The notes: generated by a model from the letters alone, not told the origin. A stretch of 64,000 nt of DNA from Psettodes erumei (GCA_016785225.1 JAFBJZ010000781.1:3782001-3846000); one strand, 5' to 3'; positions 49,010 to 63,985 are shown, counted from the first letter of the stretch. Made by a program: numbers and translations.

Positions 49010-52000
49010 TCTTGTACAATCACTTAATGCTGCACGGGATTTTCCTCTGCTGAGTCAAACTAGAAATAAAAAGACAACATCCTGACCTACTCAACAAAAC
49101 ACTGTTTTCAGTACACTTCATACAGCAGCACAGGTTTTTTAAACAGAATTCTAGTATAGCAAGTCTTGTTTGCAGAACAGTCACTGCAAGTTTTACTTTT
49201 TGTCAAACAAACCACTCCTTCGCCAGCTTCCCAGGACGACAATAGGGAATGTGGGTGAAAAATTCATTCCTGTCATTCCTGCTTGGCAGGTGGGAGTGGA
49301 TTCACCTCAAGTGTCTGAATAGACCTGTTGGGACTCAGATCTATTTTCCGTTATGCCTTATGATACGGAGCAAATCTGACAGCTTTGCAGTGTAGTAGAC
49401 CATAAATCTAGAATGAAGAAAAAGTATCAGTTTTATCTGTGTTCCACTGATTATGGCTCAGTCTATCACCTATCAAGAGTTTTGCAATGAAAAGCCTTTA
49501 TTCCACGTCAGTGGTAGAGTGTTATAGCTGGCGATAAAGGTGCCAGTTGTACAAGCAAGTGCAAATTGTTAAGAGTCGATCCCTGCTGCAGCCTAACTCA
49601 TGCTTGTGTGGTGAAATGTTTACTCAGAGCCAATATTTAATAATAAGTTATGTACCAAGTTGAAGTAAATAAAATCTCAGAATTTAGTGCCAGAAACCAT
49701 CATGGTCCCGAGTATGAAGCATTCCCTCAGTGTTTGGGTTTGTGGGCTGACAGTAGTGGTGAGGACTCAAACTATTTGGTAAAACACACTCATGCCCAGT
49801 ATGCACAGCAGCTGGCCAGGCATGATCTTTTTGATCTCTCTCTCTGTCACTCTCATTTACTATCTCTTTCTCTTTCTCTCTCTGCTTTCCTCCGCTATAT
49901 CTCACTCACTGCCCTGGCAGCAGCGGCACATGGCCTCTGTTTCTAACTTTGTAGCTCCGGTAGAGTTTGAAACCTATCCCCTTACTCTGTAGTCACAAGA
50001 CTGAGGTGGCACAGGAGGTCAGGATCGAAGGCAAAGCTGTTGCACCGAGCCCCGGAGGTGGTTCCCCCTCTTGTGAAGCTTACATAACTAATATTTGCTG
50101 GATGACATTGGAAGGGGCAGCACCTCAAGGCACATGATCAAGGCACATTTCCATCTGTTTGACCAGTGCCGGAGCCCATGTGACCTTCCATAAACCTGTG
50201 CGACCTACGCTTTTGCAGCCGTCTCGCTCTCCCACTCCCATGCTGAGGATTCAGTTTCATTGGAGTCATGCAGTGGATTCCCATTATGCACAAATTCTCT
50301 AATGTGTGAGAGAGAAATAACGGCAATGAAAGTGTGATTCTAGAAAGATTTTTAAAAAAAGGCATAATTAAGGGGATAGGGTAGCAGTGAAGACAGCTCA
50401 CAAGCGGATTGTTTGGTGCATTTTCCGATTGTGCGGGGGTAAAGTGGTCTGTGTGTGTGGGCAGAGGGTGTTTGCTGACTTTGCAAGAGGACATTACAGT
50501 ACAGAACCTGAACCCTGCTCAGATCCCAACTGCTTTCAACATGGTGGCCCATAACAGCAGAGTCATACTGCCATGAGGGGTCACATGAGCCATTCTAACC
50601 TACTCCTCCATCTATACAGGACATACCCCTTGAAGAAAAGTCATAAAGGTCATAAAGAAGCACTTGAGCTTCTTAGCCTGCCCCACTTCTTTTTAGCAAT
50701 ATTTCCACATCTTCACATCTCAGCAGTTATTTTGAAGAGTACAAGGTGATTATTACCAAGGGAACATGACTAAACTTTAGAAATAAAATCAATTATGTGC
50801 AAAATTATATTCTTCATTTTACTGATAGTAAATCCTACTATACTATTGGTATGACTAATACTACTGATACTGATAGTGTGTTCTCACAAGGTGAAAAAAC
50901 CACAAACCACGCTGCTGTGGCTGGTAAAGATGAGTCATGACTCCAACTGAAAGATAATGTTGCTCCTATCAGCTAGATGAGTAAATAGGTAGCTGTTTGC
51001 TAACGCATTTGCCGTGTTAAGTGTATGTCAGCTTATTGTGTTTACAGCTTGCTATGCTGCACATTAGGAGCATCTTTAAGATAGATTGCTGACAGGCAGT
51101 GTAAGATGTATCCAACAGCACAGCATACTGTAAACTTGTGTTCCTCACTCTCCTCACAGTCCAGTCTTACCCAAGAAATCAATAATCAAGAAAACATACA
51201 TCTGCAGAGCCGCCAGTAAATCAGTCCTCATCTTAGTCACCTACAGAACTGCGTCTATGCATGTTCCCCGAAAATGTGACCTCTCCCACCCTGCCAGTAA
51301 AGGTGGCCACGCTGTCACAACATCAGATTGCAGTCAGTCATATACTTGCAGCCGGTGGCCCCTGATGTAAGCTTGCACACATTAAATTCGTCTTGGTAAC
51401 CGAACGCCGTGGGCAGTCATGCAGGAGCCAGCCTCTGTGAACCCACAGAGAGTTATAAAAAGAGTGGAGTGCAAGCAAAAGGGCACTCCCTCTCTGCTTC
51501 TTTGCTTCTGTTTCTCTCCTGGCTTCCCTCAACTCTTACTCTGAGCCACCTATTATGCAGGTGTGAATGAAATAACTGCTAATAATTCTTATGTGCATTA
51601 TTATACATTGGCATATTCTTGTAATGAATTGTGAAACAAATATTTGTATGTTGGCTAAGCTGCTTGATATTTCACTGTATTGTCCTATTGTCGTGTAGCA
51701 ATATGTAAAACCCCTCCAATGTGGTATTCAGCTAGAATAAAATAAGAAAGAGGAACATTGCCTTACAGCTGAGGCTGTCTTTCCTGAAGGCAATATATTC
51801 AGCACAAAGCTAAGAAATTAAGAAATTAAAATTGGACTGAGTTTTTGTTATCAAAGAAAAATGATAGACCAGACTCTTTCATAGGAACGTCTTTCATTGG
51901 TTTCACCTTCCTTTGCTTTCTCTTTGTTTCTGCACACTTTGCATTTCTGAATACAATGCTGCTTATGGTCTCATCAGTTATTTTGTCAAATCTGTCATGA

Positions 52001-55000
52001 ATATGAACTAAGCAAATCTGCTTTAATCTTTTTTAGAGCCACTACTATTTTTTTTTATTATCCTTTCAGGTAACATCATTCACTTTAAAGTCATGTTTCT
52101 GCTCACCAGATTAATTATTGGTTTTGTTCTCCTCCGGCTCCTGAGAGAACTATCTTGCTGCTGTAAATACTGCACTATGTTCATTATTCGCTAACCTTGT
52201 CTCCCTGCTGTTTGGTGCAGGCTTTATCAAAAGGAAACAAGAAACACATTTGTCTTTCTAGACAGATCAACAGCGGTAGAGAGAGATGGGATGAGAGAGA
52301 GAGAGAGAGAGAGAAAGCGCTCTGCAGCTCTGTCTGTCCCATGTGGACAGAGTGTCGAGGTGTTGAAATGTCCCATTGAGCCAGAATGTCAGCTATACAA
52401 GATCAGATAGGATGGAGCACCAATCTGTCCACAGTATACAGCCACTGCTCTGCTCTCCGCCACCTCCCACCCACTTCAGGGCCAGTGGAAACCTTCCCAC
52501 CACACTCACAAAAACACACACAACACTTCTGCGAGAGGAAGGAAGCAGCCATGTATATACTTAAAAGCATGTAAACAACAGAAGGATTTTAAGTTAGTGT
52601 GTTTTTTTCCCCTCACAGCTCTGAAAATGGGTCTGAGCCCACTTTGCCCACACTTTGACACACAAAAATGAAATGCCATTGTGAGGCATTCAAAGGAGTC
52701 TGTTTCTCTGAAATGCCACGTCCTTAACAGAAAATGCATGCAGAAGCATACAAGGCCAACATTGTTCCTCAGGCCTGTTAAATGTACATGGAGACATTGC
52801 TGAAGGAAGGAAAAAAGCCCTACTGTAGCATTGTGGGTGAGAATTCAAGTTGCTGGCACACAGGATCTTTAGAAGTTGGTGAGGAAAAATCTCTCCTATT
52901 ATTTGGGAGGTGTGATATTTGCTTATATGACCACAGTGGTAACGCTATTTGAGAACTGGTAAAGAAAAATAAGCAAATCAAACATTTGGATTACACTGCC
53001 AGACACATAGATCTAAGATTATGTGATAGAAAAAAGCAGTAGGGGGCAGTTCAAGCGTTAACATATGACTCAAGACATGCGGTTTGTGCAAGAAGCAAAA
53101 TAGCTCTGGGCAAAGAATCCAAAGCCAGATATCGGTGTTCTGCTCAGCATTGACTCCTTGTTAATTGAGGGAGCAGAGATGACTGACTGGTCTCCTGCCA
53201 CAGCAGCAGTCCATCTAAACAGAGAGTGAATGGCACTCCTTATGAATGATAAAGATCTTATATAAGGTACCTGCAATGCTACACGATCCAGCCTGCCAAG
53301 TGGAAAGCTGCACTACAGGTCTAATGAGCAGAGAAACAGCAATGTGTTCAAAACGCTCTGTTGATAATGGAGCTCCCACTAAAACCCCAGTTAATTAAAG
53401 GCCACCACAGTGTTGCAGCACGGAGCCAAAATAGCCTCCAGACCCAGCTGCTTGATGGAGTCAAACATGGCCGCCTTCCTTTCAGTCAAGTACGCAGAAG
53501 TGGTGTATGTTTAGCCAGAGGAAGATGATGTTTTTGCTCTCAGTAGCAATATGATTGAATCCCATGGGACTGAATAATGGGGTTACTGACAAATGCTGAA
53601 AGGGTGTCACTGGTATGCAGTGTTTTTTTAAGCGATGCCAATATAATTTTTCTTTGACAATCGCTGAATCGCTGAATCGCTGGGATCGCTGAAATTGCGA
53701 TTAACTCAAATGTGGAACAGTCCAAATAGTAGTTAAAAAGTACTTCAACATGTAAATACATACAGTACATAAAGTATATGTACCGTACAATACACACACA
53801 TATATATAAAATATATATGTCTTTCAGCTCATTGTTTTGGCAGACAGACAAAGTTAGCTAAAATAGCTGGTGAGCGTTGAGTATTTAGCAGTGAAAGAGT
53901 CAAATATTTCCCTCAGGAGTTTGTGTTGACAAAAATAGACCGAAAAAGAGATTCTGTATTGGACCTCATCAGGCTGCAAGAAACACAACTCGTCTTCAAC
54001 TGTTTACTGCAGCTAATTTTTCCTATACCAACTTTTTAAGGAGATAATATGACAATGCTGTGTTTAGCTTGTCATGTGTGTGTCCAAAAATTTAAACCAA
54101 TGTTCAATTCACCAATTTTCAGCATTGGTACAGCTTATTTTCCAATTGTCGTGTTGCTCGGTTTTTGTGATCTCATTGTCAAACCACTGAGCACCACAAG
54201 TCGTTTTAAACTGGGTGGGAGAAGCTGGCAGCTGAGCTGATGTTTTATTTTTCAGGTACATCGCTCGGTCAGTAGTCAGGTCATCTGAGTTCAACAGGAT
54301 TACTATGTTCACTGGTTCATTTGAGGCAACAGGGAGTCAACGGCAGTGTATGATACCGTATGTGCCACTAAGACTATGGCCAATGTCCAAGCTTCTCTGT
54401 CTAAGTAAATGTAGCCAATGTTTCAGAAAGGCGATAACAGTTCCTTGCATGCTGCTGGTGGTGTGACGGGTGGAGGCAGACCCCCTTGGTGTGACGTGCC
54501 CCTCAGCAACCCCAGACATGTCAGCGGAGTTCACCTCCCATTCAGCACACAGCAGAGCAAACACAGGAACCACATCAAAGCAGCTGAGCCAGGCCACAGT
54601 GCCCCCGTGTACCGGTTTGTTATTTTCCTCCAAAGGTTAATTACAATGGGGCTTCAAAGGGGTGGCTGGCCATCTGCAAAGAATTTGAGAGTTGAAGTCT
54701 TAAATTCCTGTCAGGTCAAATGAAAAAATAAACAGACCAATCAATCAATACACTAAATTACACACCCCTCCATTGTGGTTTGTAGGGGGTAATGGCAAGT
54801 TAATGTCTTACTCAGAAAATTACTTTTGACCATCAGGGAGAGATTTGACACCTTCATAATCCAATTTGCCGCATGGTTCACAAGACAAGGTTAAGTGAGG
54901 GTATATCACTGTACGTACAAACAAGCACAAACACAAATAATTTAACAGACGAATGTCCTGCTGGACAACTTCTTTGTCACAGGCTGGAGGGAGAACAGGA

Positions 55001-56570
55001 ATAGAGAAAGAAGAAATCCTCTGTGTCAAAGAAAAGAGCTGAATGAAAAGATGAGAAAGGGAAATACAAGGGTTAAGGCTAAGTTATGAATGCCTTTACA
55101 CCTTCAGCCCCTCACCCAGCTATGCCTTCTACCCTGAGCCATGCCATAGCTCTATGTGTGCATTTCAAGGCCTGCTGGTGTCCCTGGCAGCTCTCATTAG
55201 TGCTATGAATAGTCAGCTATTTGTGTTTGTGCAACTGAATCCTGGGCTTTTTATGACTGTTTACCATGGAGGGAGTCTCGCTAAGAGCCCTTCACACTAT
55301 TGGGTGTCACAAATAAGTGATATCCACTGCTAGAGCTGGGTCAAACAGTAGTTTAAACAAGCATTTACTTTCCCATCCTCTGAGAAACACATGAGTGGGT
55401 TCTCAGCACATTTAAAATAGAATTGGGTTAATAATAGAAGAGCACAGCACATTAACTTTAAAATATACCTTTCTAAACTTTGTCATACTGATTTCCCTGC
55501 TCTGCATGGCAAACATATATAAACTGGCACTTTGGTACTCTGAAATTGACCACAGGACATATATGTGTGTACTGCTTGAACTTGTGGGCGTCAACTTTCC
55601 CAAACCTTCAAACCATTTCTGTTTACCCTAATAAGGTGCTCAGGGCTAAAAGAGAAGCATTAAGTGGGTACAGTACTACAGTACTGCAGCATGCCTCAGT
55701 CCGTATTTATTATTCCAATATGGAGAACAGGCGTGTCTAATTGCTTGAACAGGTACGTGCGTGTGTGTCCCTGTCTTGGGCTGGGAGTGCACAGGCTGAA
55801 ATGAAAAGTGGGTCCCTTGCAGAGCAGCGAAGCCTGCCTCACATGGTTTTAATGCTTCCTGCTTGTTGTTTTATGTGTCTACATTAAGTAGAGCCACATG
55901 CTATCAATAGACTTCTGCACATGTGGAGGAAATATTTGCTTGAAAACGCTGGACCCATTAAGTTCGACACATGACTGGGGAAACTGATAAATGAATCAAT
56001 GGAAATGTAGGCCTCACTACTGCAGCCATTTAGCAAAACCCTATAAGCCAAAATGATCTTTGTTTGCCTTTAGGGCAGACTCACAGGATTCATTTGGAGT
56101 GTTTACATCAGGAGCAACAACCTGGGTGTGCCTCTGTGACATAGCCTGGACGGTGCAGGTGTCACGTTCGTGGTGTGAGTCACAGTCTGCATCTGTGTAC
56201 CCGGAGCCACCCTAACCCTTAGCTCACGGGGGGGATACCAACCAGATACATTAGGCCGACTCAGTTTCCATACTCCCTACATGCCTGTGCCAGCATGTTT
56301 AAATGGTCACACTCCCACATGCCATCAAATGTATGTGTCGGGGGGAGCACCAGTCCAACCGCTTGAGATGCAACATTTTTGTTTGTGCAAAAGAAAATCC
56401 ACACAGTCAAAAAGGTGCAGAGAAATATATAGTTGTTTTCCTTCTGAACAGAACATTGATTTTGAATGTTGTCAGTGAACAACTCAAGATGTTTCACATA
56501 AAACTAATTTGTGATACTCAACTGCAAATAATAATAAAGGAATAGTGCAACATTTTGGTAAGTATTATAT
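49010..56570. other. Gene desert segment, no exon recognised
   Basis: Non-coding, with TC-rich sequence at about 49832-49890, a (GA)n tract at 52293-52314 and a mixed CA/TA tract at about 53790-53818. A short TCGCTGAA array lies at about 53663-53695. A CTCF-like motif lies at 53036-53048. The stretch 55085-55330 is repeat-free and might be regulatory. No RNA gene was seen. Confidence 0.5.
52293..52314. repeat. (GA)n microsatellite
   Basis: Uninterrupted GA units, about 22 bases. Confidence 0.9.
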
Positions 56571-56574
56571 TTTA

Positions 56575-56775
56575 CGGTCGTGAAGGAATAGTTTGACGTT
56601 TCAGGAAACACGATTGCCAGCTGTTTTTACATGAGTTAGATGAAGAGATATCACTCTCATGATTGCACAGTAAGCTCCAGTCGGTTAGCTTAGCATAAAG
56701 ACTGGAAATGGGGAAACAAGTAGCCTTGCTCTGGTTAAGTGTAATAAAATCTGTCTGTCAGCATCTCTAAAGTTG
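56575..56775 (+). mobile_element. Copy of MITE-like family A
   Basis: Contains GAAGGAATAGTTTGACGTTT, GAGTTAGATGAAGAGATATC, CTCTCATGATTGCACAGTAA and GTTAGCTTAGCATAAAGACT in order, which is the clearest left half of this family in the window. Its ends are approximate. It is non-coding. Confidence 0.7.
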
Positions 56776-57819
56776 ACAATGAACACAATTTATCTCATTT
56801 CTTTGTCACAACAAGTGATTAACAAAAAACAGATTGTGGTTTTGCAGACACCATTTAATTTTTATTGCAATTTAGGAGCAAGGGAAAAACAGCCTGAGAA
56901 CTTCAAAATGTCAGATTGTTTGGTTCAGAGGTGATTCTGTTGAGAATCCACATCTTCCACTGCTAATAGAATAGTCTCTATCAGTTTTGGTAGCAGTTTG
57001 TTGAGGGTCAGTAATTTGTATTTGCATTCTTATGGATAAAGCACCAAAGCTCAGGGAGCTCAGACATGCAAAAATCCCGGAATCATATGGTGACCAGAGG
57101 TCTCAACAAGACCATTGCTCATTTGTGTCCTTTTCCCTGTTGCCTGTTTAGACTGACAACACAGTTATCACAGAAAAGAATGCAATTGTATTTATACACT
57201 GCAGAACAGTTATATACATATGATTTAAAAAATCAAACTGGCTTGATTCAATTTGAAGATTTGTTTCCGATCTATTAAGCAATGTGAATCTAATAGTAGG
57301 CTAGTTTAATTTCAATTTGTAATGAAATCAGATACAGTAAAACTATTATGTTTCCAACAAGGATGAATAATATTTAAAAATATGTGTGAGCCAATTAAAT
57401 ACAATAATAGCATACTGGTACTGTAGAAGACTGGTTGTGCACAGTGAGTGATACAGTGATACAGTGAGAAAAATCTCTAATGCAACAGGACAGTCTCTCT
57501 GCTAGCCCTCATCAATCACCACATTGTCAGCTCGCTTCTGATAAATCACTGTACAACATGCAGCCGTCACCTCGCTCAGCTCTACCCTAAGGAGGAGGTA
57601 TCAATGACTTGGCAGTGAAAGAGTGATAGCTTTAAATATATCTTTCAGCAGCATCAGTTGTAAATCTTCATCATTTTTATAACCTCCTGGTGCTGAGAGA
57701 GCAGAGGGGCGAGAATGTGTCCTTCAGAAATCCCTTGACTCACCATTTTCCTGCTGTGCCTCTTTAAGAGCCCAAATGCTGCCGAAAATGCAGTCGCCCC
57801 AGGTGCCGGCCTCATGTCT

Positions 57820-58155
57820 GCCTGTTCTATATGAAGCTGGAGTAAAAAGATGGTTAGCGTAGCTTAGTTTATCTTAGAACTGCATAAATACTGGAAGCAG
57901 GAGGAAACAGCTGTCCAAAAATGACTTCAGGAAAAATAAAATATGACATGTGTTATATGTAAATGACATATAATATGTTTATTAGTGAGCATTAGAGGTT
58001 CAATGTGGATTTTGTCATTGTTGGATGGAGCCATGCTAACTGGCTTCCACTGTTTCCAGGCCTGGATCCAGCTTCATCAGTGGACAGATATGAGGAGTGG
58101 TATTTTCCAAAAAATAAGTATGTTACCAAAAAAGACCAGCTATTCCTTTAACACA
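57820..58155 (+). mobile_element. Family A element with both inverted ends
   Basis: The left part has GTTAGCGTAGCTTAGTT and ACTGGAAGCAGGAGGAAACAG. The right part has the inverted complement, GCTAACTGGCTTCC, then TATTTTCCAAAAAATAAG and AGCTATTCCTTTAAC. This shows that the family carries long terminal inverted repeats around a short AT-rich centre. It is non-coding. Confidence 0.65.
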
Positions 58156-58159
58156 GTGG

Positions 58160-61100
58160 ATATTTCAGTTAAAGAGAGTGAATGCACACCTGTAAATACT
58201 GTATGTCAGAGTTTCATACCCTGATAGTGGCTCATTGCAATTAGACTAGTCTTAAAATTTCTAAGATTCTAGTAACTTTGCATTTATTGTATCACATTTG
58301 GAATTATATTTTGGCATGATCATTATTAGTGTAATTGCTGCGTTTATCTAATAAAACCAAATTTAAAGCTGTTTAAATCCTTACAGCACATGAGGCTCTG
58401 AGGTTGAGGTGAGACCACCACTGGTGATAAGTGCCACCACTTCCCTTACTCCTTTCCACAAAAATGTTCAGGGCGTCAAATTACATAAACGATTCAAATG
58501 AAGTGCTCCAAAACTCTTAATATACAAACACCAGGCAGTCTGAAAACCGAGATATAGTGTGCAATATGCCCCCAATGTAACTGCCGAGGCACATTACACA
58601 GCTATCTATTAAGAAAACTACTGATTTAGTAGAATTGAATGCATCAGGCAGGTTGGAAATTTCCAAGAGCTGATTCACAGGGACAAGACGTAAAGCTCAG
58701 GTCCATATTAGCAAATTGTGTGTCGGAAACTGGCAATGAAACTGAAATACAATATTTCACAAACAGCACAGGGCATTCAACAATCTGATGCATACAGTTT
58801 CTGATGATGCAGATGAGGAGAATTAAAATCATAATAACGGCCACATGGCAAAACAACCCAGACTCCCACTGCAGTTATGCATCACTTCAGCTTTTAAATT
58901 GGTCAAAGATGAAAAATGAGCATCCCACGCAAAAACCTGTGCATTAAATTCATTACCCCCACTCTTACAGTAGAGCGGCGCATACAGAGTGGCATTTAAA
59001 AAGTCATTTCTAATTCCATTGAACATAAAACTTGAGCTGTCGTTTGAACTCCGCCCCGTCCCATTTTCTTTGCGGTATTTGGGCTTTGTGAGGGATAAAA
59101 GCAGCCTGTGAAAGTGGATCGGGGAAAATGGACCAGTTGGCTCAAAGCTCAGAGCAGCAAATAGAAACACATTGTTCCAAATCCCTCCTCTCCAATTCAA
59201 ATAGGGCCCCCAGTTTAACAGCAGAGTCGCACTTGCCACAATATTCAAGGCTCTTTATAGCCGACATATGCACAAATCTTATTATGACTTTCCTCTTTGG
59301 ATGCTCAGGGGCCAATGGATACAGTCAGTGTGAATATATTACAGTTGTGCAGGGAAATGACCCATGAAGGGCCAACAAGGAAACAGCTTTCTCACTTTTG
59401 CGACCATCTGCCAGTCTTCTTATAAGGCAGGAGAGTAGCTGTAAGTTCTGCTGCTGTTGGCTGATGATTGAAGCCATCCACAGGCCATTCAGGGTCAATA
59501 TGGACTGATGGAACAGTGGTGAGGATGGGACTTCAGTCCAGCCCTACTCTGCTGAAAAGACTGTCTGCCAAAAACCAGACTGATGTCTAAGTTTGGACCC
59601 TCACAGCCTATTCCCTTAATACCTCCAGAATTTAGTCCAGGAAATCAAATTGCAGTGGTTTGTCTGGACGGGACACCACAAGACTGAGATCAAACCAGGT
59701 TAAATAATATTTCCAGAATATGTTAGGCTTAATTTAAGTTTGTGTTCCAGCTTGATTCCTACTGTATTAAGTGTCATACAGGGCACACAATGACAACAAA
59801 GTATTTCAAAACCAATGTAGCATACTTGAGGCTCACAGACTTTTCTGTACCTGGCACTTGGTGACCAATGCCACCTGTCTGGTATCACCAACAGATTAAA
59901 TCCGAGATAAAAGACACACAAATCACACAGGCTGGCCTGCTTTTATGAAACAACATGCTGATATGAAGAAGTGACTAACTGCTCCACAGTATACGTTTCA
60001 CCAAATCACAGTCCTCCCTCTTGCAACACAGTTCAGCTACTTTTAACCACAAGCTATCCTTTACACAGAGCACCTACATGTTCAGTTACTGTGAAGAGAG
60101 TTAGCACAGAAGACCATCAGGTCATGTCTAATTGAAATGGATAAAGTAAAACTTTACAGGGAGTGGGTATTTAATAGGCTAGGCTCGAGTATTGTTAAAA
60201 TCTATATTTTTTAAATGTGTCTACTTTCTAACAAAAAACTGGGACCTTGTTATCATGACTTCAGTATTTCTAAAACCTCCTTTGACCCTGAAATCTGTTA
60301 CTGTGAGGGGAAAAATGGTGCTAACGGGACGAATTGTCAATAAGTCAGTACATTGTATTCTAGTCTAGTTCCTACAAGCAAATGCACAGCAATAAATTCA
60401 TATGATGATTAATATTTTCATTCATCTAGGTTTGGAAGTATTTCGTCATCTTTAACGACCATTTTCTATTAGATCATTTTTTGTATTGTGTGCGTTTGTA
60501 TTGCCTTATACTGTGTGACATGTTTTGTTAGCTTTGTTTTCACCAGCAACAAATTGGGCTAATTCTCTATTCTGAGTCTGTGTTTTAGTTTATACTCTTC
60601 TATCTTCATTTTTCAGCCTTTCTCAGGAACCCTGTTACTCACAGTAAAGACAAAAACAAAATCTCATAGTTGCACTATCACAAGGTTAAAAAAGCCTCCC
60701 TGGGCTGCACATAAGTGTCCATGCATGGCAATCCTTCTTTTTAACTTGTGCAGAATGTCAACTTCTGTCAGCATGTCAACATCTTTTGCATTTTGAACTC
60801 TCTTTCCGATTTGAACCAATACTACCAAATGAGTTTGTTTAACTTTTGGTAACCGTGACTCATTCTGCAGAACCATTAACTGAACTGACGCAGTGAATAA
60901 CAGAGTTTATTTAGATCTTTTTTTCTTGGCCAGATAACATTTGCTGTCTTGATGAGATTTTCTTGAGCAGCAAATGCTACATGACATACTACTGTAAATC
61001 TCTGAGCTCAGTAGCTAAAAGGTGCATGCATGTTATTATGTTGTATATGTGTGCAAGAGAGCAATTCCTTTCAGCCTAACAAGTTGTGGCAAGAGTGCTT

Positions 61101-63915
61101 GGTGTGGCACTGCAAAACACGCCCACTCAGTGTGTCTTTGTTTGTTGCCTTTCTACGTATGTGTGTATGCGTTAATGTGTGCGTGTGTGTGTACAGGTTG
61201 AGACACAGGCATCAAAACACGGCCTATTTACCTCCAGCTGTGTTGAGCAACAGCTCAGAGATGTGTGTGTGCATAAATCAGTGTGTTGCAGAGACTATCC
61301 TCCCTAAGACCTGAGGGCAGACAGCGGCTGCAGAAAACAAGAACCACTGTCAGTGTGTGTCACTGCAGACAAGTCTGATTCAAAAATCTATCATCAACAT
61401 GTGCCTGATGACACTTTCAGCACCAATCAGTTGTCTGATCATTTTACAGTCTGTCTCTGTATTTTCTGAAGATTTCCATGAAAGACATTAGCTGATTCTC
61501 AATGGGACGGTAAGATGACCGTTGGCTCTCCAGCAGGGTGAATTCTTCTGAGGGTTCAAGTGGGTTTCACTTTGAGTCCTTGAGCTGAAAAGGTAACAGG
61601 AAAAATGTTAGGAATTTGTTTTCCTTTCATGTTCTTACTTGGCAGGCTTTTTGCAGACACCTCCAGTCCTACATGCAACAGTAATGTATCTGTCCCTTTC
61701 CTACCATCTGCACCATTCCAAAAACAGGTATTTATAAAGTTTGACACATGCTGGAAGCCAAAGATGAATACACAGGCATAAGATCAGGAGCCTATCTCCT
61801 AATATGTCCATCCACTTCACATGACAAGACTGGACCAGGAAGGAAGTGCAAGGAAGGAAGCATCTGTCAGAGAGAAGAGGTCCATCTGTGGGAGTTCAAA
61901 GGTCAGCACTTCATTGAAGAGGTAATATCAGGCTGAAGATGGAAAAATGAAGATGTGGGGGCATGGAGAGAGACAGGGAGAAGGTGTATGAGTAAATGAC
62001 TGAGTGAGTAACTGAATGAGTGGATGAGTGACACTGAGTGACTGTGAAGAAGAAAGAATGTGAGTTAAAATTTTTAGAACAAACTTTAAGATAAAGTTAT
62101 CATGGAATTGTCCTCACCTTTTGTGCATGGAAATATACATAAGTCATGATGATTCTCCAGCTATTTTTCGATCACTGATTATCCACAGTAATTAAACTGG
62201 TTGTTTTAATGGTGTGGATGATCAGTGTATTTTTGCATTAGTCAAGCCATGCATGGCAAATGCATGAAAAATAATTGAAAATACAAGATCAAATTATCAC
62301 ATTACATAATCACATTACTGCAGGCCACAGGTATACACCAATCAGCAACACCAATTACCTGTTTCAATGTTGCGGCTGAACTGAATCTGTTCTATGATAT
62401 TTATATGTCGTAGTGATAGCACTTTTGCCCATAAACCTGCTTCCTCATATTTTTTTTTTTTGCTAACAGCAAATTCGAGACACTATCACCTTCCTATTCC
62501 ACCTACCATTTTGTGCAAGTTAGCTGTTTTCCTAGTGTCATACAATGTTAAACATTGTATCAGCATGGAGGAGGCTTTGCAGTCTTCTTGTCTCAAAGTG
62601 AATTTCATCAAAATGTATTGACATTAATATGCTACAGAGAGCACCTTCAGTGAGATTACCAAGAATTTTCAAGAGACTTGTTTGTGAATCACAAGTCGGT
62701 GGCAACATTTTAACGACCCTCCCAAACAAGTGGGTTTGGCCAAAAGGCTGGTGACTGTCAAAGGCCACGACGATGGGAATAATAAAGTGGAATATATGGA
62801 AACACATTAGGAGTTGATGCTGCAGAAAGAAACCCGCGGACAGCAGTTTTTATCCCTGGAGACCCGCCAAGTCAGGATGTGCTGCATCACTAAGGTACGA
62901 CAAACTGTCCTGCACAGCAGATCCTCTGACCTCAAGGGATTGGGCTGAACTGCTGTTCGGTCAGGACCTCCTGTGACTTGTTTAGTGTTCAGTTTTTTTT
63001 CTTCCCATAAGACTCTGCAGAGAAAGCAACTGCATTTGGCAGAGGCAGTGAGAGTGATTAAAGATCTACAATACTGCATGTAACATTGCACCGAGGGAGA
63101 AGAATACCCCGAGTAACACAAGTCATACTGTTTTAATTTTTCCACATCAAGTGAGTTGTGGCTACAATAAAAAGTAACAATATTTCCCAATCCCTTTTAT
63201 TTAGAATTTATTAATACCATATAAATAATCAGATGCTGCAAATATTTAAGTCCACCATGAAGCATGACTTTTGTATAAAGGTTAATGCTTGATAACATAG
63301 TATATATTAGATGCAGTCCTTTATAACAGCATGTGTTCAGTATTTAGGTAGTAGTTAGGCCCAAGAACATATTTCCAATCAGCATCGTACTATGAGGAAT
63401 AGAGTTAGAACAGTTTTAGTTATTTCACTTTAGAAATTGTAAGAAGAGAGGGGGTAAGTTTCAAACAACAATTCATAGTCACCATCAGTTTACTAACGTC
63501 TGATGAAAATCTGATGTCAGTATGTGGGTGTTTTCTCTAAAAGCCTTAATTTGACTGTTGCTTACATAGTAATAAATGTTTAACGTAAACAAGACTTTAA
63601 AAAAATTCTAATTCTTGAACCATGTTCAAGAATGAACTGTCACCATTTATATGTGTTAACTGTTTGCATAGTGCTAATAAATAGGGGGGTTACAAAAAAG
63701 ACTGTTTACTATGAACATCCCTGGACTGGACATGGCACCACCATGATATTCAGATCAACTTTTGAATAAATGAATGTTTTTTATAATGAATAAGTAAATT
63801 ATCAATTATCAGTTATTATAGTGTAATCACTTTAAGTCTTTGTGACAAGCCTTTAAAATAAAGGTTCATCACACTGGCTTTACTACAAGTTTGCAAACAT
63901 AAACTTAGGCTTATG
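58160..63915. other. Gene desert segment, no exon recognised
   Basis: Non-coding. The stretch 58830-59330 is repeat-free, of balanced composition, and stays open for 139 codons on the minus strand without a recognisable product; it is a candidate conserved non-coding element. GAGT-type imperfect repeats lie at about 61990-62045. No RNA gene or transposase remnant was found. Confidence 0.45.

Positions 63916-63919
<4 letters not shown>

Positions 63920-63982
<63 letters not shown>
63920..63982. repeat. (AC)n microsatellite
   Basis: About 31 uninterrupted AC units at the right edge of the window, the longest pure simple repeat here. Confidence 0.98.

Positions 63983-63985
<3 letters not shown>

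Noticed and set aside
57689..57696. GGTGCTGA, an inverse RE1 half-site
   Set aside because: The upstream partner GGCGCTGTCC is absent.
61416..61424. TTCAGCACC, a second RE1 left half-site
   Set aside because: No right half-site GGACAGC lies within the canonical or expanded distance downstream.
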